Assembly: GCA_022361135.1 (NCBI GenBank)
Contig: JAKSBM010000575.1
Coordinates: 1 to 5,135 of the forward strand
Direction of reading: 5' to 3'
DNA: 5,135 nt
Source: Desulfobacterales bacterium
GTDB taxonomy: Bacteria > Desulfobacterota > Desulfobacteria > Desulfobacterales > Desulfobacteraceae
Each line of letters starts with the position of its first letter. The first letter of the stretch is position 1. The notes beneath the pieces are model-generated. The model ran no database searches. It saw only the letters and a program-made list of their open reading frames with translations, and was not told the DNA's origin. This document shows positions 1 through 5,135 of the stretch, in pieces. The position numbers and the translations under genes are program-made.

Positions 1-1040
1 CCGCCCGTGCCAAATCCTTTGAAAAACCGGATTTGACCTTTGACCTGGAGCTGGACCGCCTGGATCTGGACCGTTACCTGCCGCCAAAAAAGGGAACTTC
101 CGGTTCCTCGGTGGCCGGTGCCGCCCCCCCGTCCGGTAAGGGGGCTGGGAAAACGTCCACATCCCCAACTGCCGGGAAAGCATCACATATCGATTATGGT
201 CCCCTTCGGACCCTGGTCATCAGTGGCCGGGTCAAGGCCGGTGAACTCAAGGCGGCCAATGCCCGGGTCCGGAATCTATTCCTCCAGGTCCGGGGCCACG
301 ATGGCCTTCTTTTTCTGGATCCCCTTTCCCTGGATCTCTACCAGGGTACCCTCAAAGCCACGGCCGATGTGGATGTTCGGGGCAAAGAACCCAGGGTCAA
401 ACTGGCATTGGACATGGATCGGGTCCAGGCCGGTCCCCTGGTTCGGGATGTCCAGGGCAAGGACATCATCGAAGGCAGCCTCAAGGCGTCCATGAATTTA
501 TCCCTCACCGGGGATACCCCGGAGCGGATCAAGGCCACCCTGGCCGGAGAAGGGGAAAAGGTCTTTTCCGACGGAGCCATCAAGGGCATCGACATTGCGG
601 CCATGGTTCGCCAATTTTCCAAACCCGGGGCTGCCCCGGCCGCGGGCCAGGGCAAACCCAAAACCGATTTTGCTGAATTGCGCATTCCCTTCACCGTGGG
701 AAAGGGCATCTCCCGGATCCAGGGCGCCAGTCTGAAATCTCCGTTGCTGCGGGTGACGGCCCAGGGCCAAACCCAGCTCACCCAGGAAACCCTGGATTTT
801 CGTGTGGTGCCCAAACTGGTGGCCACTTTGTCCGGCCAGGGGGATACCGGGGAACACACCGGGCTTTCCATTCCCCTGCGGGTGACGGGGACCTTTGTCC
901 AGCCCAAGGTGGCCCCGGACATGGAAAATTTCATCAAGGATGAGGTCATCAGCGAAAAGGGATTGATCAATCGCTTTATCAAGGACCCCAAGGGGACGGA
1001 AAAAGAATTGAAGGGATTGTTCAAGGGCTTGTTTAAATAA
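1..1040 (+). CDS. AsmA family protein, C-terminal part (5' end outside window)
   Basis: The frame is open from the left edge (first whole codon at 3) to a TAA at 1038-1040, giving 345 visible residues. A TTG at 33 could be read as a start, but the residues before it continue the same domain, so this is the tail of a longer gene. The segment has an Asp/Leu-rich strand ending in DLDRYLPP. Next comes a low-complexity Gly/Ser/Ala/Pro/Lys linker (about 85-185), then repeated beta-strand segments. The stretch FSDGAIKGIDIAAMVRQF (about 564-617) is typical of the AsmA C-terminal domain. Members of this family are inner-membrane-anchored periplasmic proteins linked to outer-membrane lipid or protein homeostasis, and the larger ones are thought to bridge the envelope. 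The N-terminal membrane anchor is not visible. The protein ends in a short repeat, KGLFKGLFK. The family call is firm; the specific role is unknown. Confidence 0.88.
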   Translation, partial: ARAKSFEKPDLTFDLELDRLDLDRYLPPKKGTSGSSVAGAAPPSGKGAGKTSTSPTAGKASHIDYGPLRTLVISGRVKAGELKAANARVRNLFLQVRGHDGLLFLDPLSLDLYQGTLKATADVDVRGKEPRVKLALDMDRVQAGPLVRDVQGKDIIEGSLKASMNLSLTGDTPERIKATLAGEGEKVFSDGAIKGIDIAAMVRQFSKPGAAPAAGQGKPKTDFAELRIPFTVGKGISRIQGASLKSPLLRVTAQGQTQLTQETLDFRVVPKLVATLSGQGDTGEHTGLSIPLRVTGTFVQPKVAPDMENFIKDEVISEKGLINRFIKDPKGTEKELKGLFKGLFK

Positions 1041-1120
1041 GAAAAAAAGGATTTAGACTTGCCTTGGCCGCCATCGTCGTTACCTTAATGGTGTTCGTTT
1101 TTTCAGGAAAACAGACCTGA
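1037..1120 (+). CDS. Possible short membrane peptide or leader ORF (doubtful)
   Basis: The frame from 1037 to the TGA at 1118-1120 reads I/M-RKKGFRLALAAIVVTLMVF followed by VFSGKQT. A basic N-terminus followed by about 16 hydrophobic residues looks like a signal anchor or a single membrane helix. There is no ATG at the front. The frame opens at an ATA (1037-1039) overlapping the TAA of the AsmA-family gene. AAGGG at 1023-1027 lies 9 bases before that ATA. Other possible starts are TTG at 1064 (18 codons, with AGGA 12 bases upstream) and ATG at 1088 (10 codons). It is in the same frame as the small Cys-rich gene that follows. It could be a small membrane protein, a leader peptide, the remnant of a longer membrane-anchored protein, or chance. 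Translation is not established. Confidence 0.25.
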   Translation: MRKKGFRLALAAIVVTLMVFVFSGKQT

Positions 1121-1123
1121 ATG

Positions 1124-1148
1124 CTTTCAAATGAACCCATTCCGAAAG
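1124..1148 (+). promoter_or_regulatory. Small hairpin covering the ribosome binding site of the Cys-rich gene
   Basis: CTTTC (1124-1128) pairs with GAAAG (1144-1148). Inside it, AATG (1130-1133) pairs with CATT (1138-1141) around a 4-base AACC loop, leaving a small internal loop (A opposite CC). The right arm contains most of the AAAGG ribosome binding site used by the start at 1157. It begins 3 bases after the TGA that ends the upstream short frame. If it forms, it could limit translation of the downstream gene unless a ribosome arrives from upstream. The pairing is visible in the sequence; its stability and function are not established. Confidence 0.3.
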
Positions 1149-1152
1149 GTGA
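1145..1152 (+). promoter_or_regulatory. Ribosome binding site that sets the start at 1157
   Basis: AAAGGTGA is a near-ideal Shine-Dalgarno match, with 7 bases between AAAGG and the ATG at 1157. It favours that start over the in-frame ATG at 1121, whose nearest purine-rich site (AGGA at 1105-1108) is 12 bases away. Confidence 0.7.
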
Positions 1153-1156
1153 TGAT

Positions 1157-1336
1157 ATGATCTTTAAAGACAAGCGCCGCGTCAAGGCGTGCTGTACCAA
1201 AGAAAAAAAGCGTTTAATGGATGAATTGCGGGTGTGCGACTATGGAACCACCAGCCCGGAGGAGCGTCATCTCTGCTACCGGGAGGCGGCCCGACAGAGC
1301 GGCCGCCGGGCCCGGACCTGCATTTCTTCCCTGTGA
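1157..1336 (+). CDS. Small basic Cys-rich hypothetical protein (59 aa)
   Basis: I do not recognise this as a named family. From ATG 1157 to TGA 1334-1336 it encodes 59 residues, rich in Arg and Lys. The five cysteines are Cys12, Cys13, Cys27, Cys40 and Cys55; after the CC pair they are spaced 12 to 14 residues apart. There is no signal peptide or membrane segment in this version, so it is probably cytoplasmic. The start is chosen for its strong ribosome binding site. An in-frame ATG at 1121 would add 12 residues (MLSNEPIPKGDD). The cysteine pattern could bind zinc or an iron-sulfur cluster, or form disulfides, but no standard CxxC finger is present. It follows the AsmA-family gene on the same strand and may share its transcript. 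It converges on the LysR gene with only 5 bases between the stop codons. It is probably real because of the start signal and non-random composition. Confidence 0.6.
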   Translation: MIFKDKRRVKACCTKEKKRLMDELRVCDYGTTSPEERHLCYREAARQSGRRARTCISSL

Positions 1337-1341
1337 TATGA

Positions 1342-2277
1342 TTAGGTTCGGGGGGGATCCGGATCCAGTGGATCCTCCCCGATTTCCATTCCCAGCTTTG
1401 ACGGAGTCAGCCCGGTGAGATAGTCGATGAGGGCTTGATTCCGTTTGAATTCCCGTTTTTCCGGTTTAATGAAAATATTGAAATGATCCGCCCCGGGATT
1501 GATCCAGGGGAAGGGATCTTGAAGTAGGCCTTCCGCAAGTTCCTGGATTACGGTATATTTGGGAACAAAGGCAATACCCAGGCCGGTGATTGCCCCATTG
1601 ATCAATCCCCGGATGTGATTGATCTGCACCACCTTTTTCAAACAGGCCTGCTTTTCTTCGGGGATGGCGGTGATAAAATTTCGCCACCAGGTCAATTGTT
1701 TATCTCCGGACAGAATGTTCACCCCCTCCAGATCATCCAGACTCTTGATGTTGTTTTCCCGTATGAAGGCCGGTGTGGCAATGGTCACATAGTGTTCCCG
1801 GAAGAGGTATATCTTTTCCAGCCGGGGCAGGCTGTGGTGGTTGCAATCAATGATCAGATCCACCTCATCCCGGGCCAGGGGCTTTTCCAGATGATGGGAG
1901 AAGAGGTAGTCCAGGTGGATTTCGGGATGGGCATCCAGAAAAGGCTTGATGTGGTTGAGCAATATGCTGGTACCGAATTCCACGGTGCAGCCCAGGCGGA
2001 TGCGCACCCCGGCCTCCTTGCGAATTCCTGCGATTTCCTGGTCCGCCTTTTCAATTTCATGGAAGATCTTTTCACAGGACCGGAACAGGGCCTGGCCCGA
2101 CCGGGTCAGGGAAAGGTTCCGCCCCTCCCGTTTCACCAGGGGGGTGCCCACGGAGCTTTCCAGTTTTTTTAGGGCATGGCTGACGGCGGACTGGGTGACA
2201 AAGAGAAGTTCCGCGGCCCGGGTGAAATTCTGCACCTTGGCCAGGGTGAAAAAGGTCCGGAGCTGGTAGAGGTCCAT
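1342..2277 (-). CDS. LysR-type transcriptional regulator (311 aa)
   Basis: This is a full-length LysR-family regulator, near the usual length of about 300 residues. The N-terminus MDLYQLRTFFTLAKVQNFTR is a classic opening. The winged helix-turn-helix covers about residues 1-60, with AAELLFVTQSAVSHALKKLE (21-40) spanning the recognition helix, followed by a wing with LVKREGRNLSLTRSG. A linker helix (about 60-87) leads into the two-lobed effector-binding domain (about 90-295). The start is ATG at 2277-2275 (minus strand), with AGGA at 2291-2288 ten bases upstream. The C-terminus ends in an Asp/Pro-rich tail, EDPLDPDPPRT, encoded by a GGATCC-rich palindromic stretch. It is divergent from the two aldehyde dehydrogenase genes, the usual arrangement for a LysR protein that controls its neighbour in response to a pathway metabolite. 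The ligand cannot be read from the sequence; the regulatory link is inferred from gene order. Confidence 0.95.
   Translation of the reverse strand: MDLYQLRTFFTLAKVQNFTRAAELLFVTQSAVSHALKKLESSVGTPLVKREGRNLSLTRSGQALFRSCEKIFHEIEKADQEIAGIRKEAGVRIRLGCTVEFGTSILLNHIKPFLDAHPEIHLDYLFSHHLEKPLARDEVDLIIDCNHHSLPRLEKIYLFREHYVTIATPAFIRENNIKSLDDLEGVNILSGDKQLTWWRNFITAIPEEKQACLKKVVQINHIRGLINGAITGLGIAFVPKYTVIQELAEGLLQDPFPWINPGADHFNIFIKPEKREFKRNQALIDYLTGLTPSKLGMEIGEDPLDPDPPRT
1350..1380. repeat. 11-bp inverted repeat built from three GGATCC motifs; possible terminator
   Basis: The left arm at 1350-1360 (seven G then ATCC) pairs with GGATCCTCCCC at 1370-1380 through 11 pairs, one of them a G-U on the plus-strand RNA. 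The loop is 9 bases and itself begins with GGATCC. GGATCC occurs at 1355, 1361 and 1370. The stem starts 14 bases after the stop of the small Cys-rich gene and lies inside the 3' end of the LysR gene. It could stop transcripts from the left, but neither strand has a U-run after the stem, so it is not a standard intrinsic terminator. Confidence 0.35.
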
Positions 2278-2300
2278 GGCAATGTGTTCCTATGAAAATT

Positions 2301-2328
2301 ATTCATCATAATCATAAATATTATGAAT
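2301..2328. promoter_or_regulatory. Overlapping inverted repeats; candidate LysR operator
   Basis: Two palindromes overlap here. CATAAT (2307-2312) and ATTATG (2320-2325) are separated by 7 bases. ATTCAT (2301-2306) and ATGAAT (2323-2328) are separated by 16. LysR regulators bind AT-rich interrupted dyads in the gap between their own gene and a divergent target, so this is the best operator candidate. Neither dyad has the classic T-N11-A box as its symmetric core, and AT-rich DNA yields such repeats by chance, so confidence is moderate. Confidence 0.45.
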
Positions 2329-2382
2329 TTTACATTAATATCCTTTGCCGGTTAAGACAAGGTAAATGATGACTTCAACTTC

Positions 2383-2387
2383 AAAGG
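2383..2387 (+). promoter_or_regulatory. Ribosome binding site deciding the start at 2397
   Basis: AAAGG lies 9 bases before the ATG at 2397 but only 3 bases before the in-frame GTG at 2391, which is too close. This supports the ATG start. A second purine motif, AGGTGA (2389-2394), lies too near the ATG to be the main site. Confidence 0.55.
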
Positions 2388-2396
2388 CAGGTGAAT

Positions 2397-3947
2397 ATGG
2401 ATAAAAACATGGTGAAAGCGGTATTGAAGGAACTGGGAATTCAGGATGAAAACCATGGGGCATCACGGGGGGGAAGCCGGGGGTGGATTCCCACGGACGG
2501 TCCTTTGTTGGTGAGCCATTCCCCCATTGACGGCCAGCCCCTGGCATCGATTCGCCAGGCCACTCGGGCCGCCTATGATGAGATCATGGAAGGGGCTGCG
2601 GCAGCCTTTGAGCGGTTTCGCATGATGCCCGCTCCCCAACGGGGAGAAATCATCCGTGAAATCGGCAATGCCCTGCGGGACAAGAAAGAGGCCCTGGGTG
2701 CCTTGATTTCCCTGGAAGTGGGAAAGATCCGGGCCGAGGGCGAGGGCGAGGTCCAGGAGATGATCGACATTGCCGATTTTGCCGTGGGGCTGAGCCGGCA
2801 GCTTTACGGCCTGACCATGCACAGTGAGCGGCCCGAACATCGCATGTATGAACAATGGCACCCCCTGGGCATTGTGGGGATCATCACCGCCTTTAATTTT
2901 CCCTGTGCGGTCTGGTCCTGGAATGCTCTCATTGCCGGAGTTTGCGGGGATGCCACCCTGCTTAAGCCCAGTTCAAAGACGCCGTTAACCGCCATTGCCA
3001 TCCAGAATATCATTGCCCCGGTGGTGGACCGCCACGGCATTGAAGGGGTGTTCAACCTCGTCATCGGAGACCGGAACCAGGTGGGCAATCCCATGCTGGA
3101 AGATCCCCGTATCCCCCTGATTTCCGCCACCGGTTCCACGGCCATGGGCAGACGGGTGGGGGCCGTGGTGGGAGAACGCCTGGGTCGAAGCCTTTTGGAA
3201 TTGGGGGGGAATAATGCCATCATCATCACCGAGGATGCGGACCTGGACATGGCCCTGCGGGCGGTACTTTTCGGTGCCGTGGGCACGGCCGGGCAGCGAT
3301 GCACCAGCACCCGGCGCATCATCATCCATGAATCGGTGAAGGAAAAATTCTGCCGCCAACTCATTGCCGCTTACAAACAGGTGAACATCGGCAATCCCCT
3401 GGAAAAGGACACCCTCATGGGACCCCTCATTGACGCCGGCGCCGTGGCCGACATGGATGACGCCCTGGCCCAGGTTACAGACCAGGGTGGAGAAATCCTG
3501 TACGGAGGCGGTGCCGTGACCCTGCCCGGCCTGGAGGGAGGACATTATGTTCGGCCGGCCATTGTGGCGGCCAAGAACCATTACCCCATGGTCCAACAGG
3601 AAACCTTTGCCCCCATCCTTTACATCATTGAATACCAGGACATGGACCAGGCCCTGGCCCTGCACAACCAGGTGCCCCAGGGACTCTCTTCGGCCATCTT
3701 CACCCGGTCCATGCACCACCAGGAACAATTTCTTTCCCACAAGGGCTCCGACTGCGGCATTGCCAATGTCAACATCGGCACCTCCGGTGCCGAGATCGGC
3801 GGCGCCTTTGGTGGAGAAAAGGAAACCGGCGGCGGTCGGGAATCGGGCAGCGATGCCTGGAAGATCTACATGCGCCGCCAGACCAACACCATTAACTGGG
3901 GCAGGGAGCTTCCCCTGGCCCAGGGCATTACCTTTAACATCGAGTAA
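2397..3947 (+). CDS. amaB: ALDH7-family aldehyde dehydrogenase, probable 2-aminoadipate semialdehyde / piperideine-6-carboxylate dehydrogenase
   Basis: This 516-residue protein is full length for the ALDH7 (antiquitin, bacterial AmaB/Pcd) family. These cytosolic enzymes use NAD(P)+ to oxidise 2-aminoadipate 6-semialdehyde to 2-aminoadipate in lysine breakdown. Visible landmarks are TAFNFP with oxyanion-hole Asn167; cofactor-binding Lys190 in LKPSSKTP; ATGSTAMG; general base Glu268 in LLELGGNNA; and nucleophile Cys302 in GTAGQRCTSTRR. The C-terminus has the family hallmark GGAFGGEKETGGGRESGSDAW followed by YMRR and LPLAQGI. Arg301 and Glu121 (in GEVQE) match, from memory, the residues of human antiquitin that recognise the substrate's amino and carboxyl groups. 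Ser193 replaces the Glu that often favours NAD+. The start is ATG 2397; GTG 2391 would add two residues. The next dehydrogenase gene begins 12 bases after its stop. The family call is firm. The lysine role is likely, but some ALDH7 enzymes act on other aldehydes. Confidence 0.9.
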   Translation: MDKNMVKAVLKELGIQDENHGASRGGSRGWIPTDGPLLVSHSPIDGQPLASIRQATRAAYDEIMEGAAAAFERFRMMPAPQRGEIIREIGNALRDKKEALGALISLEVGKIRAEGEGEVQEMIDIADFAVGLSRQLYGLTMHSERPEHRMYEQWHPLGIVGIITAFNFPCAVWSWNALIAGVCGDATLLKPSSKTPLTAIAIQNIIAPVVDRHGIEGVFNLVIGDRNQVGNPMLEDPRIPLISATGSTAMGRRVGAVVGERLGRSLLELGGNNAIIITEDADLDMALRAVLFGAVGTAGQRCTSTRRIIIHESVKEKFCRQLIAAYKQVNIGNPLEKDTLMGPLIDAGAVADMDDALAQVTDQGGEILYGGGAVTLPGLEGGHYVRPAIVAAKNHYPMVQQETFAPILYIIEYQDMDQALALHNQVPQGLSSAIFTRSMHHQEQFLSHKGSDCGIANVNIGTSGAEIGGAFGGEKETGGGRESGSDAWKIYMRRQTNTINWGRELPLAQGITFNIE

Positions 3948-3959
3948 AATGAGGACCCT

Positions 3960-5135
3960 ATGAACAACGCGTGTATTTCCATTCCCCTTCCCCATAACGA
4001 ACCGGTGAAACAATACGCCCCGGGCAGCCCGGAACGGGCCGCCCTTGAGGCGGAATTGTCTCGGCAGATGGCCGGGAAGCTGGATATTCCCCTGATCATT
4101 GGTGGGCAAGCTGTCCATACCCCGGATCGGGGGACGGCCCGCTGCCCCCACGACCATGGCCATGAATTGGCGGAATTCAGCCTGGCCGGTGCTGCCGAAA
4201 CCCAGGCGGCCATCCAGGCGGCCCTTAAGGCCAAACCGGCGTGGGAAGCCATGGACTGGACCCAGCGGGCCGCCATTTTCCTCAAGGCTGCGGAGTTGAT
4301 TTCCAACAAGTATTCGGCCCAGCTCAACGCCGCCACCATGTTGAACCAATCCAAGAATCCCTTCCAGGCTGAGATCGATGCCACCTGCGAACTGGCCGAT
4401 TTCCTGCGCTTTAACGTCAAGTTCATGGAAGAGATCTATTCCCAGCAGCCCCAGTCGGAAAAGGGCGTGTGGAACCGCTTGGAGTACCGTCCCCTGGAAG
4501 GATTTGTTTTTGCACTGACCCCCTTTAATTTTACGGCCATTGCCGGGAATCTTTGCACCGCCCCGGCCATGATGGGCAATACCATCGTCTGGAAGCCCGC
4601 TTCCACGGCCGTGGTTTCCGGATTCCACCTCATGGAGATCTTCAAGGAGGCCGGTCTGCCCGACGGTGTGATTAATTTCATCCCGGGACGGGGACGGGAG
4701 GTGGGCTCCGCCGTACTTTCCCATCCCGATTTGGCCGGGGTCCATTTCACCGGTTCCACCCAGGTCTTCCAGACCCTGTGGCAGCAGATGGGCAATAACA
4801 TTGCCTCCTACAAAAGTTACCCCCGCATTGTGGGGGAGACCGGGGGCAAGGATTACATCTTCATGCACCCCTCTGCCGATGCCGATGAAACCGCAGCGGC
4901 CGCCGTCCGGGGCGCATTTGAGTACCAGGGACAGAAATGCTCGGCCTGTTCCCGCCTCTATGTTCCCGCCTCCCGGTGGGAGGAGATGGAAACCCTCATC
5001 CGGAATCACCTTTCCGATATCCAGACCGGACCGGTGACGGAATTTGGAAATCTGGTCAATGCCGTCATCGATGAAACGGCCTTTGACGATATCATGGGCT
5101 ACATCCAGCGGGCGGAAGGCAGCTCCGAGGCAGAG
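3960..5135 (+). CDS. pruA: L-glutamate gamma-semialdehyde (1-pyrroline-5-carboxylate) dehydrogenase, ALDH4 type; 3' end outside window
   Basis: Visible are 392 residues from ATG 3960 to the right edge. The eukaryote-like ALDH4A1 enzymes have about 540-560, so roughly 150 residues are missing, including the C-terminal oligomerisation part. The enzyme oxidises glutamate 5-semialdehyde to glutamate, the second step of proline degradation. It is the stand-alone form, not a PutA fusion, because it begins with the ALDH4 N-terminal segment (NEPVKQYAPGSPERAALEAEL). Landmarks are HDHGHELAEF; AEIDATCELADFLRFN; LTPFNFTAIAGNL with Asn190; WKPAST with Lys212; HFTGSTQVF; general base Glu293 in GETGGKD; and GQKCSACSRLYVP with nucleophile Cys327 and a second Cys330. 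These closely resemble human ALDH4A1 as I recall it. GAGGA (3951-3955) lies 4 bases before the ATG. The 12-base gap to the ALDH7 gene indicates one operon. A proline dehydrogenase may lie outside the window, but this cannot be seen. Confidence 0.92.
   Translation, partial: MNNACISIPLPHNEPVKQYAPGSPERAALEAELSRQMAGKLDIPLIIGGQAVHTPDRGTARCPHDHGHELAEFSLAGAAETQAAIQAALKAKPAWEAMDWTQRAAIFLKAAELISNKYSAQLNAATMLNQSKNPFQAEIDATCELADFLRFNVKFMEEIYSQQPQSEKGVWNRLEYRPLEGFVFALTPFNFTAIAGNLCTAPAMMGNTIVWKPASTAVVSGFHLMEIFKEAGLPDGVINFIPGRGREVGSAVLSHPDLAGVHFTGSTQVFQTLWQQMGNNIASYKSYPRIVGETGGKDYIFMHPSADADETAAAAVRGAFEYQGQKCSACSRLYVPASRWEEMETLIRNHLSDIQTGPVTEFGNLVNAVIDETAFDDIMGYIQRAEGSSEAE

Larger units (their letters stand above)
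2278..2396. promoter_or_regulatory. Divergent control region between the LysR gene and the dehydrogenase operon
   Basis: This 119-base gap is much more AT-rich than the genes around it, especially 2290-2342, and should hold promoters for both directions. TTTACA at 2329-2334 resembles a -35 box for the rightward operon, but I could not find a convincing -10 box at a normal distance, so no promoter is called. The LysR ribosome binding site lies at 2288-2291 (minus strand), and the one for the dehydrogenase gene at 2383-2387. Confidence 0.6.

Noticed and set aside
338..1024. Minus-strand open frames (228 and 119 codons) within the AsmA-family gene
   Set aside because: Both are antisense to a recognised AsmA domain and show no family features or plausible start signals. 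They are shadows of the GC-biased coding strand.
1031..1050. Programmed frameshift linking the AsmA-family gene to the hydrophobic frame through the A-run at 1042-1048
   Set aside because: The AsmA stop (1038-1040) comes before the A-run, and TTT AAA at 1032-1037 is preceded by G, so it is not a canonical -1 slippery heptamer.
1615..2172. A 185-codon plus-strand frame opposite the LysR gene
   Set aside because: It is fully antisense to a canonical LysR regulator, and its sequence looks like a reverse-frame translation with no recognised domain.
2329..2358. Sigma-70 promoter with TTTACA as the -35 box
   Set aside because: No hexamer close to TATAAT lies 16-18 bases downstream (the candidates TTAAGA and TAAGAC are poor), so only the control region as a whole is annotated.
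3775..3793. An 8-bp perfect hairpin (CGGCACC / GGTGCCG plus an outer T-A pair, 3-base loop)
   Set aside because: It encodes the conserved ALDH7 stretch IGTSGAE in mid-gene and has no U-run after it. It is most simply a by-product of codon choice.
2985..5009. A 674-codon open frame on the minus strand across both dehydrogenase genes
   Set aside because: It lies antisense to two clearly recognised enzymes with intact catalytic motifs. Its translation is Gly/His-rich with no recognisable domain. Strong C/G preference at third codon positions removes stops from this antisense frame, so the length is a codon-bias artefact.

Overview
The window reads as a chromosomal segment of a moderately GC-rich Gram-negative bacterium. 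The AsmA-family protein implies an outer membrane, and codons end mostly in C or G. The gene content and codon style fit an anaerobic deltaproteobacterium (Desulfobacterota). That placement is an impression from the sequence and was not tested by any search.

Layout. (1) Positions 1-1040, plus strand: the C-terminal part of an AsmA-family envelope protein, cut by the left edge. (2) Positions 1041-1336, plus strand: a short, odd tail to that transcription unit. One reading frame runs from 1037 to 1336 and is broken only by a TGA at 1118-1120. Its first part encodes a short basic and hydrophobic peptide, and its second part a small basic five-cysteine protein (best start 1157). A small hairpin covers the ribosome binding site of the second part. 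(3) Positions 1342-2277, minus strand: a LysR-type regulator that converges on the small protein with a 5-base gap. (4) Positions 2278-2396: an AT-rich divergent control region with overlapping inverted repeats. (5) Positions 2397-3947, plus strand: an ALDH7-family (antiquitin/AmaB type) aldehyde dehydrogenase. (6) Positions 3960-5135, plus strand: the first 392 residues of an ALDH4-type L-glutamate gamma-semialdehyde dehydrogenase, cut by the right edge.

How the genes may work together. The two dehydrogenases are 12 bases apart and probably share a transcript. ALDH7 enzymes oxidise 2-aminoadipate 6-semialdehyde (in equilibrium with piperideine-6-carboxylate) from lysine. ALDH4 enzymes oxidise glutamate 5-semialdehyde (in equilibrium with pyrroline-5-carboxylate) from proline or ornithine. 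The pair therefore looks like an amino-acid catabolic operon handling two homologous cyclising semialdehydes, probably controlled by the divergent LysR regulator. This is inferred from family membership and gene order.

No tRNA, rRNA, CRISPR array or insertion sequence was seen. Nothing here is clearly a new system. The least ordinary part is the 1037-1336 frame.
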